Counted from the first letter of the stretch, positions 17,544-26,659 are shown. The stretch: DNA of 64,000 bases from Lentisalinibacter orientalis (GCF_040706535.1 NZ_JAPDRJ010000002.1:1-64000), one strand, 5' to 3'. Numbers and translations: made by a program. The notes: generated by a model not told the origin, from the letters alone.

Positions 17544-19222
17544 ACCGATACGACCCCGAGCGCGTGATCAGCGCACCGCACGGCACCGAGCTCTCGGCGA
17601 AGAGCTGGCTCACCGAGGCGCCGCTGCGCATGCTCATGAACAACCTGGACGCGGACGTGGCCGAGCACCCGGAGGGCCTGGTGGTCTACGGCGGCATCGG
17701 CCGCGCGGCCAGGGACTGGGAGTCCTACGACCGCATCGTCGAGGTACTGCGCCGGCTGGAAGACGACCAGACGCTGCTGGTGCAGAGCGGCAAGCCCGTG
17801 GGCGTGTTCCGCACCCACGCCGACGCGCCCCGGGTGCTGATCGCCAACTCCAACCTGGTGCCCCGCTGGGCCACCTGGGAGCACTTCAACGATCTCGACC
17901 GCAAGGGCCTCATGATGTACGGGCAGATGACTGCGGGCTCCTGGATCTACATCGGCTCCCAGGGCATCGTCCAGGGCACCTACGAGACCTTCGGCGCCGT
18001 CGCCCGCCAGCACTTCGACGGCGATGCGGGCGGCCGCTGGATCCTCACCGCCGGGCTGGGCGGCATGGGCGGCGCCCAGCCGCTGGCGGCCACCATGGCG
18101 GGCTTCTCCATGCTGGCCGTCGAGGTTGACGAGAGCCGCATCGACTTCCGGCTTCGCACCGGCTACCTGGACCGCAAGGCCGGCTCCCTGGACGAGGCGC
18201 TGCGCCTGATCGACAAGGCGAAGTCGGAAGGCCGCGCGGTGTCCGTCGGCCTGCTGGCCAACGCCGCCGACGTCGTGCCCGAGCTGGCCGAGCGGGGAGT
18301 GGTGCCGGACGCGCTCACGGACCAGACCAGCGCCCACGATCCCCTGAACGGCTACGTGCCCCGCGGCTGGTCGCTCGCGCAGACGAAGGCCGCGCGTGAG
18401 AAGGACCCGGACCGGGTGGTGCGCGCCGCCATGGAGTCCATGGCCGTCCACGTCCGCGGCATGCTGGCGCTGCAGCAGCAGGGGGCGGTCACATTCGACT
18501 ACGGCAACAACCTGCGCCAGATGGCCAAGGACGAGGGCGTGGAGAACGCGTTCGACTTCCCCGGCTTCGTGCCGGCCTACATCCGCCCGCTGTTCTGCGA
18601 GGGCATCGGCCCGTTCCGCTGGGCGGCGCTCTCCGGCAACCCGGAGGACATCTACGCCACCGATGCGAAGGTGAAGGAACTCATCCCGGACGACGCCCAT
18701 CTGCACAACTGGCTGGACATGGCCCGCGAACGCATCAGCTTCCAGGGCCTGCCGTCCCGCATCTGCTGGGTGGGCCTGGCCGACCGCGCGCGCCTGGGCC
18801 TGGCCTTCAACGAGATGGTGGCCAGCGGCGAACTGAAGGCACCGGTGGTCATCGGGCGGGATCACCTCGACTCGGGTTCGGTGGCCTCGCCCAACCGGGA
18901 GACCGAAGGCATGCTGGACGGCAGCGACGCGGTCTCCGACTGGGCGTTCCTGAACGCGCTGCTGAATACGGCCAGCGGCGCCACCTGGGTCAGCATCCAC
19001 CACGGCGGCGGCGTCGGCATGGGCTACAGCCAGCACGCCGGGCTGGTCATCGTCTGCGACGGCACGGAGGCGGCGGCCCGGCGCGTCGGCCGCGTGCTCT
19101 GGAACGACCCGGCCACCGGCGTCATGCGCCACGCGGACGCGGGCTACGACCGGGCCGTCGAGTGCGCCCGCAGGAACGGGCTGGACCTGCCCATGGTGGA
19201 GACGGGAGGTGACGGCGGATGA
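17540..19222 (+). CDS. hutU: Urocanate hydratase
   Basis: Second step of the hut pathway, converting urocanate to imidazolonepropionate with a tightly bound NAD+. All family blocks are present in 560 residues: QSGKPVGVFRTH, ANSNLVPRWA, YGQMTAGSWIYIGSQGIVQG, the glycine-rich GLGGMGGAQP and the C-terminal HHGGGVGMGYSQHAG. Length is standard. A GGGGAAGAA Shine-Dalgarno lies inside the end of hutC, and the start overlaps the hutC stop (ATGA). It also overlaps hutH by 4 bp. Confidence 0.97.
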   Translation: MNRYDPERVISAPHGTELSAKSWLTEAPLRMLMNNLDADVAEHPEGLVVYGGIGRAARDWESYDRIVEVLRRLEDDQTLLVQSGKPVGVFRTHADAPRVLIANSNLVPRWATWEHFNDLDRKGLMMYGQMTAGSWIYIGSQGIVQGTYETFGAVARQHFDGDAGGRWILTAGLGGMGGAQPLAATMAGFSMLAVEVDESRIDFRLRTGYLDRKAGSLDEALRLIDKAKSEGRAVSVGLLANAADVVPELAERGVVPDALTDQTSAHDPLNGYVPRGWSLAQTKAAREKDPDRVVRAAMESMAVHVRGMLALQQQGAVTFDYGNNLRQMAKDEGVENAFDFPGFVPAYIRPLFCEGIGPFRWAALSGNPEDIYATDAKVKELIPDDAHLHNWLDMARERISFQGLPSRICWVGLADRARLGLAFNEMVASGELKAPVVIGRDHLDSGSVASPNRETEGMLDGSDAVSDWAFLNALLNTASGATWVSIHHGGGVGMGYSQHAGLVIVCDGTEAAARRVGRVLWNDPATGVMRHADAGYDRAVECARRNGLDLPMVETGGDGG

Positions 19223-20739
19223 ACACACTCGAGATCACGGCGAACGACCTGACCCTGCAGGAGCTCCGCCGGGTCAGCGCGGGGCCGGTGGAACTCACCA
19301 TCGACGCCGCCTGCCGCGACGCCATGGCGCGCTCGGCCGAGACCGTGGCACGGGTGCTGGGCGAAGGACGCACCGTCTACGGCGTGAATACCGGGTTCGG
19401 GCGGCTCGCCAACACGAAGATCCCGCCGGATGCGCTCGAGACCCTGCAGAAGAGCATCGTACTGTCGCACGCCGCCGGCGTCGGCGACTTCATGCCGCCT
19501 CGTACCGTGCGGCTGCTGATGGTGCTGAAGATCAAGTCCCTGGCGCGGGGCTATTCCGGCGTGCGCCCCGAACTGGTCGACCGGCTGGTCGCACTCGTGA
19601 ACGCGGGCGTGTGCCCGGCCATCCCCGAGAAGGGCTCCGTGGGCGCCTCCGGCGACCTGGCGCCGCTCGCGCACATGAGCACCATCCTGCTCGGCGAGGG
19701 CGAGGCCTTCGTGGACGGCGAGCTGGTGCCCGCGGATGCCGCCCTGCGCCACGCCGGCATCGAGGCGACGCCGCTCGCGCCGAAGGAGGGACTCGCGCTG
19801 CTGAACGGCACGCAGGCGTCCACCGCCTACGGCCTGGAGGGTCTGTTCCACGCGGAGAACGCGCTCTCTTCTGCGCTGCTGGTCGGCTCCATGACGGTGG
19901 AGGCGGCGCAGGGTTCCCGGGTGCCCTTCGACGAGCGCATCCATGCCATCCGCGGCCAGGCGGCCCAGAGCGAGATCGCCCGGCGCTACCGGGAGATCCT
20001 CGGCGAGTCTTCCGGGATCGGCCGCTCCCACGAGGGCTGCGAGAAGGTGCAGGATCCGTACTCGCTGCGTTGCCAGCCCCAGGTGATGGGCGCCTGCCTG
20101 CAGCAGATCGAACACGCCGCCCGCATCCTGATCGCCGAGGCGAACGGCGTCTCCGACAACCCGCTGGTGTTCGCCGACACCGGCGAGATCCTCTCCGGCG
20201 GCAACTTCCACGCCGAGCCCGTCGCCATGGCCGCGGACATGCTGGCCATCGCGCTGGCGGAGATCGGCGCGCTGTCGGAGCGCCGCATGGCGCTGTTGAT
20301 CGACTCCAGCCTGAGCGGCCTGCCGCCGTTCATCGTGGAGAACGAGGGCGTGAATTCCGGCTTCATGGTGGCGCAGGTCACCGCCGCGGCACTGGCCAGC
20401 GAGAACAAGACCCTGGCGCACCCCGCCTCGGTGGACTCGCTGCCGACCTCGGCCAACCAGGAGGACCACGTCTCCATGGCCACGTTCGCCGCGCGGCGGC
20501 TGGGCGACATCTACGAGAACACCGAGAACATCCTGGCCATCGAGTGGCTGGCCGCCGCACAGGGTCTCGACTTCCGCGCGCCGCTGAAATCCAGCCCGAA
20601 GGTGGAAGAGGCCAGGGCGCTGATCCGCTCGGCGGTGCCCTTCTACGATCACGACCGATACTTCGCGCCGGACATCAACAAGTCGGCACGGCTGATCCGG
20701 GAGGGGCGCCTGGCGGCTCTGACTAGCGGTTTGCTCTAG
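19219..20739 (+). CDS. hutH: Histidine ammonia-lyase
   Basis: First step of histidine catabolism, eliminating ammonia to give trans-urocanate. The Ala143-Ser144-Gly145 triplet in VGASGDLAPLAHM forms the MIO prosthetic group. The active-site loop YGVNTGFG (54-61), SLRCQPQVMGA and the SVDSLPTSANQEDHVSM segment are intact. At 506 residues the protein is full length. It is the last gene of hutCUH, with a stem-loop right after the stop. Confidence 0.97.
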   Translation: MNTLEITANDLTLQELRRVSAGPVELTIDAACRDAMARSAETVARVLGEGRTVYGVNTGFGRLANTKIPPDALETLQKSIVLSHAAGVGDFMPPRTVRLLMVLKIKSLARGYSGVRPELVDRLVALVNAGVCPAIPEKGSVGASGDLAPLAHMSTILLGEGEAFVDGELVPADAALRHAGIEATPLAPKEGLALLNGTQASTAYGLEGLFHAENALSSALLVGSMTVEAAQGSRVPFDERIHAIRGQAAQSEIARRYREILGESSGIGRSHEGCEKVQDPYSLRCQPQVMGACLQQIEHAARILIAEANGVSDNPLVFADTGEILSGGNFHAEPVAMAADMLAIALAEIGALSERRMALLIDSSLSGLPPFIVENEGVNSGFMVAQVTAAALASENKTLAHPASVDSLPTSANQEDHVSMATFAARRLGDIYENTENILAIEWLAAAQGLDFRAPLKSSPKVEEARALIRSAVPFYDHDRYFAPDINKSARLIREGRLAALTSGLL

Positions 20740-20783
20740 CCAAAGAAAGGCCCGAGCCTCGTGCCGGGGTCTTTATCTTTGGT
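20740..20783 (+). terminator. Stem-loop after hutH
   Basis: CCAAAGA (20740-20746) pairs with TCTTTGG (20776-20782). Inside it AAGGCCC pairs with GGGGTCTT, forming a long stem right after the hutH stop. There is no strong T-run after it, so it may act as a mixed terminator or mRNA stabiliser. Confidence 0.45.
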
Positions 20784-20805
20784 CAAAATCGTGCATCGCC
20801 GCGGC

Positions 20806-21456
20806 TCAGAACGCCCGTCGGCGCACAAGAGCGAGGCCGAGCAAGCTGATACCGAGCAGTGCCAGGCTACTAGGCTCCGGCACCTTGACAGAGCCGACAG
20901 TGATGCCATGCCAGTACTCGTCGGGACTGGAACTCCAAGAAATGGAGGTAAGAAGCCCATCAAACTGTAAAGCTCCGTGAAACTCGTAACCGGTAAGCGT
21001 GTTGCCCGTCAGACTGTAGGCACCCGCCGAGCCACCCCAATATCCAACGCCGCTGCTGAGCACGGCAAAATTCTGATCGAAAGTATAGGAAACCGGCAAA
21101 TTCGTCCTGCCGAGACTAACGATTGCAATGATCGGATCCAGAATGGCTTCCGAGAAGGTGATCGTATGACTTGCCGACGAATCCAGAGCAACCATCTCCG
21201 AAGCAGTTGGCGCGTTATCTATCGTAGAACTAGACGTGTAAGGCGCGGGGTCTCCATTCTCCGTCCAAAAATTCGTACCGCTTCCGGTCTGTACGAAGGC
21301 GTAATCGCCAGTGTATGTCACCGTGATGTCGTCCAAGAGGCCGAACGCCTGGTCGCCGCCGTACTCTTGCCAATCCGTCCATTCAATCTCGTCTGCCTGT
21401 ACGACAGATGCAGAGAAGAGAAGGATGGTGGCGAAAACAGAAAAAGATTTTTTCAT
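20806..21456 (-). CDS. PEP-CTERM sorting domain protein
   Basis: A 216-residue secreted protein. It has an N-terminal signal peptide (MKKSFSVFATILLFSASVVQA) and a C-terminal sorting signal with VPEPSS, a hydrophobic LALLGISLLGLALV and a final RRRAF. That tripartite end is recognised by exosortase EpsH/XrtA, which releases such proteins into the biofilm matrix. The central part is beta-rich and acidic with no named domain. The gene is clearly more AT-rich than its neighbours. A sigma-54-like site lies about 40 bp upstream of the ATG, and AAGGGA serves as ribosome site. No exosortase lies in this window. Confidence 0.9.
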   Translation of the reverse strand: MKKSFSVFATILLFSASVVQADEIEWTDWQEYGGDQAFGLLDDITVTYTGDYAFVQTGSGTNFWTENGDPAPYTSSSTIDNAPTASEMVALDSSASHTITFSEAILDPIIAIVSLGRTNLPVSYTFDQNFAVLSSGVGYWGGSAGAYSLTGNTLTGYEFHGALQFDGLLTSISWSSSPDEYWHGITVGSVKVPEPSSLALLGISLLGLALVRRRAF

Positions 21457-21496
21457 CTTGAGTCCCTTCAGTCCGTGTGATGCTCGCTAGGAGTTG

Positions 21497-21513
21497 AGCA
21501 AGATTCATGCCGA
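21497..21513 (-). promoter_or_regulatory. Sigma-54-type (-24/-12) promoter of the PEP-CTERM gene
   Basis: Read on the minus strand, TCGGCATGAATCTTGCT fits the YTGGCACGrNNNTTGCW consensus with two mismatches and the required 10-bp spacing between GG and GC. The predicted start near 21486 leaves a leader of about 30 nt before the ATG at 21456. Confidence 0.65.
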
Positions 21514-21615
21514 TTTCTAGAAAATTCGACAAAACAGTCAGCTGGGCCGGGGTGTCGCTCAGCAGCACCGCCTGGCAGGACTGATCTGGAAAGTTTTTCG
21601 ACACCGCGATGCGGG

Positions 21616-23007
21616 ATGATCGTCCAGTACCGACTGCAGACAACAAAGCTCAATATTAAATTTTGGTTACGCCTCTTCCGTGGGGCGAAAGTCCGGGAGA
21701 AGATCACGGGCCGTTTGCACGACTCCCCACGGAATGACGCGTTGACCAAAAACCGGCCGACCGCCAGCGAGCCATCCGTACGCCAGTCGGGCCATGCCCT
21801 GACCTGGGCCGGCGTCGCCCTGCTCGCCTACATGCTGCTGGTGGGCGTCGGCGTCATCGGCGACGGCTTCAAGTGGCTGTCCGGCGGTGCCGAGGGCGCC
21901 GAACGCATCTTCGCTTTCGCGAGCAATCCGATCGTCGGCGTCATCCTGGGTACGCTGGCCACCGCGCTCGTCCAGTCATCGAGCACCGTGACCTCGGTCA
22001 TCGTCGGCCTGGTCGCGGGAGGCGTGCCGGTCTCCATCGCCGTGCCCATGATCATGGGCGCGAACATGGGCACCACCATCACGAACACCATCGTCAGCCT
22101 GGGCAGCCTGCGGGAGAAGGCGGCCTTCAACCGCGCCTTTCAGGCCGCCACCGTCCATGATTTCTTCAATCTCTACAGCATCCTCATCTTCCTGCCCGTC
22201 GAGATGCTGTTCCACCCGCTGGAGCGCGCCGCCGGCGTCGCGGCGGGCTGGTTCAGCGGCGGCAGCGGCGCCTCCATCAGCGATCTGAATTTCCTCGGCG
22301 CCATCACCAAACCCGTGGCCGCGGCTCTCACCGGCGTATTCAAGGCCTTGCCGACCACGGTGGGCGCCTCCCTGGCCATCGCGCTCGGCATGGCCATGGT
22401 CATTTTCTCGGTGATCTATCTGGGCAGGCTGCTGCGCGCGGTGATGATGGGAAGCGCGAAGGGCGTGGTGGACCGCGCCATCGGCCGCGGACCCGCTGCC
22501 GGGGTTGCCTCCGGCACCGCGGTCACCGTGCTGGTGCAGTCTTCCTCCACGACGACGAGCCTGGTGGTCCCGCTGGCCGGCGCCGGCATCCTCACCACGC
22601 GTCAGATCTATCCCTTCACCCTGGGCGCGAACATCGGCACCTGCATCACCGCGCTGCTCGCGGCCACGGCCATCACGGGTCCCTACGAGATGGTCGCGCT
22701 CCAGATCGCGCTGGTGCATCTCTTCTACAATCTCGCCGGCGTCTGCGTCTTCCTCGTGATACCCCTCCTGCGCGACCTGCCGATCCGTTCCGCCGAATGG
22801 CTCGGACGCCGGGTGGAGGTCAACCGGGGCTGGGCGCTGGGCTATCTGCTGGGTGTGTTCTTCGTATTGCCGGGCGGCGTGTTCGGCGGGGAGACGCTGT
22901 TCAACGGGGAAGGAACCGCGGCGGAGATCGTCGAGGCGGAGAGGAAGGAAGAGGCACTGGAAGCGGCCGAGCAAGAGGTGCGGGAAGAGTCCATGGCGAT
23001 CGAGTAA
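21616..23007 (+). CDS. Na/Pi cotransporter family protein (NptA-like)
   Basis: A sodium-dependent phosphate symporter of the inner membrane. The protein carries the duplicated QSSST repeats that define the NptA/SLC34-like family: ATALVQSSSTVTSVIVGLVAGG in the first half and VLVQSSSTTTSLVVPLAGAG in the second, each followed by GANMGTT or GANIGTC. About eight to nine hydrophobic segments are visible and an acidic tail of Glu-rich helix follows. The first 50 or so residues upstream of LTKNRPTASEP are polar and AT-rich in DNA, so the real start may be downstream of 21616. A phosphate-scavenging role is inferred. Confidence 0.85.
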   Translation: MIVQYRLQTTKLNIKFWLRLFRGAKVREKITGRLHDSPRNDALTKNRPTASEPSVRQSGHALTWAGVALLAYMLLVGVGVIGDGFKWLSGGAEGAERIFAFASNPIVGVILGTLATALVQSSSTVTSVIVGLVAGGVPVSIAVPMIMGANMGTTITNTIVSLGSLREKAAFNRAFQAATVHDFFNLYSILIFLPVEMLFHPLERAAGVAAGWFSGGSGASISDLNFLGAITKPVAAALTGVFKALPTTVGASLAIALGMAMVIFSVIYLGRLLRAVMMGSAKGVVDRAIGRGPAAGVASGTAVTVLVQSSSTTTSLVVPLAGAGILTTRQIYPFTLGANIGTCITALLAATAITGPYEMVALQIALVHLFYNLAGVCVFLVIPLLRDLPIRSAEWLGRRVEVNRGWALGYLLGVFFVLPGGVFGGETLFNGEGTAAEIVEAERKEEALEAAEQEVREESMAIE

Positions 23008-23059
23008 GGCCGGCCCGCTGCGTTATAGTGACCGCATCGCCGCGAACCTATCGCCCACC

Positions 23060-23569
23060 ATGCTGACCGCCGCTTACGCCATCCTGCTGATCCTGCTGAA
23101 CCTCGTGTTCTGGGCATCCATCCTGTTCGGGCTGCCGGGCACCTGGCTCATGCTGCTCTCAGCCGCGCTCGTCGACTGGTTGCTGGCCGACGCGCCGATG
23201 TTCGGCTGGACCATCCTGCTGGCCTGCGCCGGGCTGGCCACGCTCGGCGAGATCCTGGAGTTCGTCCTCGGGGCGGCGGGCTCTCGCAGCGCCGGCGGCT
23301 CGCGGCGGGCCGCTGCTCTGGCCATCGTCGGCGGCATCGTCGGCGCCATCCTGGGCACGCCGGTGGTGCCGCTGCTCGGCACCCTCATCGGCGCCTGCAT
23401 AGGCGCGTTCGCCGGTTCCATCCTGGGCGATGTCTGGGCTGGCCGGCCGCTAATCCACACCATGGAGGCGGGCAAGGGCGCCGCGGTCGGCCGCTTCTGG
23501 GGCACCGTCGCCAAGATGATCATCGGCGGCGTCATGGTCGTCATCCTGGGCGTGGCCGCCTTCGCCTGA
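23060..23569 (+). CDS. DUF456 family membrane protein
   Basis: A 169-residue protein with four to five hydrophobic segments and glycine zippers (IVGGIVGAILGTPVVPLLG, then GACIGAFAGSILGDV). The short conserved turn GLPGTWL after the first membrane segment is the DUF456 hallmark. The longer frame starts inside the upstream gene; the ATG at 23060 fits the family. Function unknown. It lies 52 bp behind the Na/Pi transporter and may share its mRNA. Confidence 0.8.
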   Translation: MLTAAYAILLILLNLVFWASILFGLPGTWLMLLSAALVDWLLADAPMFGWTILLACAGLATLGEILEFVLGAAGSRSAGGSRRAAALAIVGGIVGAILGTPVVPLLGTLIGACIGAFAGSILGDVWAGRPLIHTMEAGKGAAVGRFWGTVAKMIIGGVMVVILGVAAFA

Positions 23570-23666
23570 CCCGTCCGGTACCCGACCGGTCGCACCCCGG
23601 GGCACGCGGGAGCGCTTCTGGTAAAGTCGTCCGCGTCCATACCGGCAAGGCTGATACGGAGCGGAG

Positions 23667-25175
23667 ATGGCCAGACCCCCGGAACACATCGTGATCGTCG
23701 GCGGCGGCAGCGCCGGCTGGATGGCGGCGAGCATCTTCCTGGCGAGCTTCGGGCGTCAGGGCAGCAGGATCAGCCTCATCGAATCGAGCAACGTGCCCAC
23801 CATCGGCGTCGGCGAGGGCACGACGCCGCTGTTCAAGCGCTTCCTGAATTTCCTCGGCATCCCCGAAGCCGAGTTCATGGCGGCCTGCAACGCCACCTAC
23901 AAGCACGGCATCGAGTTCCCGGACTGGACGGCCAACGACCAGTTCGCGAGCTATTTCCATCCCTTCGCCTCGCCCGCTTTCAGCCAATACGACGGGACGT
24001 TTTTCGAGGCCTGCAACCGGCGGCGGCGGGGCGAGGCCGCAGACACGGATCCCGCCGGGTATTTCTTCGCTGCGGAACTCGCCGCCCAGCGCAAGGCACC
24101 TGCCGGACCGCCGCCGCGCACGCCGGACAAGATCGACTACGCCTACCACTTCGACGCCGGCCTGCTAGCGGAATTCCTGAAACAGCGCTGCCGCGCCAAC
24201 GGCATCAATCACGTCATCGATCACGTCAACGACGTGGTGCTGAAAGAGAACGGCGACATCAGCCACCTGGTCACCGAGGAAGGCGGCGACCTGCACGGAG
24301 ATTTCTTCGTGGACTGCACCGGCTTCGCGCGGCGGCTGCTGGGCCAGAAGCTGGGCGCGGAATTCACCTCCTACAAGCCGCGCCTCTTCAACGACAGCGC
24401 CGTGGCCCTGCGCACGCCGCTGCCCGGGGAAGGCGACATCCCGCCCTACACCGAGTCCCGGGCGCTCAGCGCCGGCTGGGCGTGGCGCATCCCCCTCACC
24501 AACCGCATCGGCTGGGGCTACGTGCACAGCTCGGACTACATCACGCCCGAGGAGGCCGAACGGGAGCTGCGCGAGCTCATCGGCGCGCCGGCGGAGGAAC
24601 AGCCGGCCCGCCACCTGAAGATGCAGACCGGTCGGGTCTCGGAGCACTGGAAGAACAACTGCGTGGCCATCGGCCTGTCGCAGGGTTTCATCGAACCGCT
24701 GGAGGCCACCGCACTCGGCCTGGTGCAGTTCAGCATCAATCGCTTCGTCACCCAGTTCGTCCGGGGCAATTTCGAGCCGACGTATCGGGATCACTTCAAC
24801 CGCATCGTGAACGACGCCTTCGACTCGACGCTCGACTACATCCAGATGCACTACAAGCTCACGACGCGCAGGGACACCCCCTACTGGCGCGACTGCGCGG
24901 CGAACGAGAACGTCTCCGACGTCATGCGCGGCGTGATCGAAGGCTGGGACAGCGACGCGCCCGACTTCCTCCCGGTGCTGCAGCGCCACGTCCGGGGCTC
25001 GTCCTACGCGCCCTACTCCTGGTATTGCATCCTGTCCGGCATGGGCCGGTATCCCGAGGGAGCGGCAGCCGGGGAGAAGGCGGAGAACCCCTACCGCGGC
25101 GAGGTGGGCCGCTACTACGGCCACCGCGAATACCTGCAGAATCATGTAGGAGGGCCTTCAGGCCCGACTGTTTAA
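23667..25175 (+). CDS. Flavin-dependent tryptophan halogenase family protein
   Basis: FADH2-dependent halogenase of the PrnA/RebH superfamily. The FAD motif GGGSAGW (12-18) and the halogenase signature WAWRIPL (W-x-W-x-I-P) are present. Lys79 in TYKHGIEF sits at the same position as the catalytic Lys79 of PrnA. The QGFIEPLEATAL segment holds the conserved Glu near the C-terminus. At 502 residues it is normal length. The final nine codons and stop lie within a REP-like repeat, so the tail HVGGPSGPTV is probably not native. Many relatives in TonB-rich gammaproteobacteria act on unknown substrates; no biosynthetic cluster or flavin reductase is nearby. Confidence 0.85.
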   Translation: MARPPEHIVIVGGGSAGWMAASIFLASFGRQGSRISLIESSNVPTIGVGEGTTPLFKRFLNFLGIPEAEFMAACNATYKHGIEFPDWTANDQFASYFHPFASPAFSQYDGTFFEACNRRRRGEAADTDPAGYFFAAELAAQRKAPAGPPPRTPDKIDYAYHFDAGLLAEFLKQRCRANGINHVIDHVNDVVLKENGDISHLVTEEGGDLHGDFFVDCTGFARRLLGQKLGAEFTSYKPRLFNDSAVALRTPLPGEGDIPPYTESRALSAGWAWRIPLTNRIGWGYVHSSDYITPEEAERELRELIGAPAEEQPARHLKMQTGRVSEHWKNNCVAIGLSQGFIEPLEATALGLVQFSINRFVTQFVRGNFEPTYRDHFNRIVNDAFDSTLDYIQMHYKLTTRRDTPYWRDCAANENVSDVMRGVIEGWDSDAPDFLPVLQRHVRGSSYAPYSWYCILSGMGRYPEGAAAGEKAENPYRGEVGRYYGHREYLQNHVGGPSGPTV

Positions 25176-25241
25176 TGAACCGGGGCTAAAGCCCCTCCTA
25201 CATGCCCATCACGGGGTCGGGCCTGAAGGCCCTCCTACATG
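25143..25241. repeat. REP-like palindromic cluster (three units)
   Basis: A 25-bp arm at 25143-25167 (starting CATGTAGGAGGGCC) is repeated as an exact inverted copy at 25217-25241. Between them, 25181-25204 is a third related unit with GGGGCTAAAGCCCC then TCCTACATG. Each unit has its own small stem. The motif GTAGGAG...CTCCTAC is that of repetitive extragenic palindromes in gammaproteobacteria. It spans the convergent ends of the halogenase and GFA genes and may terminate both transcripts. Confidence 0.85.
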
Positions 25242-25245
25242 TGTG

Positions 25246-25734
25246 TCACGTTTCCAGGCCCAGGCGCTGGTGCCATTCGGCGATGGACTCGTCGGGATAA
25301 CCCTCGAACACCTTGTCCTGCTCCTCGGCCTGCACCGGGACCCAGTTGGCTTTCGAGCCCGTGAGCAGATGGGTGCGCTCCGGCGGCTGCGGCAGGTCGG
25401 TGTCGATGGCCGAGGCGAACGGATGCACCAGGTTCGGCCAGCGCGGGTCCCATACCCACAGGGCGCTGCCGCAGTGCTTGCAGAAACGGCGCTCGCCCCG
25501 GCTCTCGCGCCGCTCCCCGGTCTCACCATCGGGCACCCTGGCATGGAACACGGTGATGTGCTCGCCGCCCTCCACCGCCAGCGTGCGGGAGTCGCCGCTG
25601 AGGTTGATGGCGTAGCCGCCGCCGCCCGCCGTCTTGCGGCAGATGGAGCAGTAGCAGAGGTTGAACGGATACGGGTGTTTCGACTGCAGGCGGAAACGCA
25701 CCGCGCCGCAGTGACAGGAGCCTTCGAGTTCCAT
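25246..25734 (-). CDS. GFA family (CENP-V/Gfa-type) zinc protein
   Basis: A 162-residue protein of the glutathione-dependent formaldehyde-activating enzyme fold. It has the zinc-binding cysteines of the family: GSCHCGAVRF at residues 6-15, CYCSICRKTAGG near 28 and FCKHCGSALW around 87. GFA-type proteins bind glutathione adducts, although most relatives have no proven activity. The stop codon lies five bases outside the REP cluster. It is followed upstream by two small cupin genes in the same orientation. Confidence 0.82.
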   Translation of the reverse strand: MELEGSCHCGAVRFRLQSKHPYPFNLCYCSICRKTAGGGGYAINLSGDSRTLAVEGGEHITVFHARVPDGETGERRESRGERRFCKHCGSALWVWDPRWPNLVHPFASAIDTDLPQPPERTHLLTGSKANWVPVQAEEQDKVFEGYPDESIAEWHQRLGLET

Positions 25735-25750
25735 GAGCTGCCTCCGGTGG

Positions 25751-26119
25751 TCAGTCGTCGTCCCGGTGCACGGTGTCCGGCGAGAATGCCGGCAGGCACA
25801 CGGCGACGTACTCCGCGCCGCCGGGGTCCGGCGTGCTGTAGCGCACCCACTCGCCCTTCTCCGCGACGACCGCCTGGCCGGCGCCCACGGTGAACGCCTG
25901 CGACTCGGTCTCCACCCGCAACGCGCCTTGCAGCACGACGGTGAACTCGTCGAACTCCGGCCGCTGGCCCGGTTCAGACCAGCCCTCCGGGCTCACCATG
26001 CGGGCGACGCTCACCGGCGCGTGCTCCGGCGTGTTGGCATGCCCCACGTATTCCTCGATGCGCTTCGGCGGCTCGCCGACGGCGGGCACGACGGTGGGGG
26101 CTTCGATCAGTCTGGCCAT
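25751..26119 (-). CDS. Small cupin-domain protein
   Basis: A 122-residue single-domain cupin. The core runs from RPEFDEFTVVLQGALRVE, equivalent to cupin motif 1 though with Glu/Asp rather than two His, to VGAGQAVVAEKGEWVRYS, cupin motif 2. Metal ligands are therefore incomplete, so ligand binding rather than catalysis is likely. The ATG at 26117-26119 is chosen because upstream codons do not resemble the family. It is 16 bp upstream of the GFA gene on the same strand. Confidence 0.7.
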   Translation of the reverse strand: MARLIEAPTVVPAVGEPPKRIEEYVGHANTPEHAPVSVARMVSPEGWSEPGQRPEFDEFTVVLQGALRVETESQAFTVGAGQAVVAEKGEWVRYSTPDPGGAEYVAVCLPAFSPDTVHRDDD

Positions 26120-26150
26120 GATATCTCCCGGTCTGGCGGATCGCTCCGCG

Positions 26151-26552
26151 TCAGTCTCTCGGACGGTGCTCTGTTCCCAGCCCCGCCGTAATGAACAGGG
26201 CGGTGGCTTTGCTATCCACATCAGCGGTGTGCCACACCCCCGGTTCGTTCACCGCGTACTCGCCGGCCTGCAGCTCGACAGTCGTCTTCGAACCGTCCGG
26301 CCGCTCCTGGTGCAGGGTCATCGACCCGGCGATGCAAAGCACCACCTCGCTGCCATGGGGATGAACCTCCCAGGTGTCCCAGGGCTCGCTGAACGAGTGC
26401 ATGGAGACGAGCCGCGCCTCGACGCCGTCGGCACCGTGCCGCTCACCATAGCCCTGGTACCAGTCCATGTCGCCGGTGAACGCAGGCTCCACTTCGGCAG
26501 TGGCACCGGGACCCAGGTGGATGGGGTGCTTCGTGATGTCGATACCCGCCAT
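26151..26552 (-). CDS. Small cupin-domain protein with metal-site histidines
   Basis: A 133-residue cupin. Motif 1 is WEVHPHGSEVVLCIAG, with two His and the downstream Glu, and motif 2 is LQAGEYAVNEPGVWHTAD, with a His, so the usual metal site is present. The start at 26550-26552 (MAGIDITKHP) fits cupin length. It lies 31 bp upstream of another small cupin gene, and both may form one transcript with the GFA gene. Substrate unknown. Confidence 0.72.
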   Translation of the reverse strand: MAGIDITKHPIHLGPGATAEVEPAFTGDMDWYQGYGERHGADGVEARLVSMHSFSEPWDTWEVHPHGSEVVLCIAGSMTLHQERPDGSKTTVELQAGEYAVNEPGVWHTADVDSKATALFITAGLGTEHRPRD

Positions 26553-26659
26553 GGCGAATCTCCCTGTCCGTAACCTGCGCCCCAAGCGTACCGGCGGGAG
26601 CCCGCAATGTCAGGCCGGCTACGCGGCCGTTCGGCAAACGATCTGCAGGGTGCCGGGCG

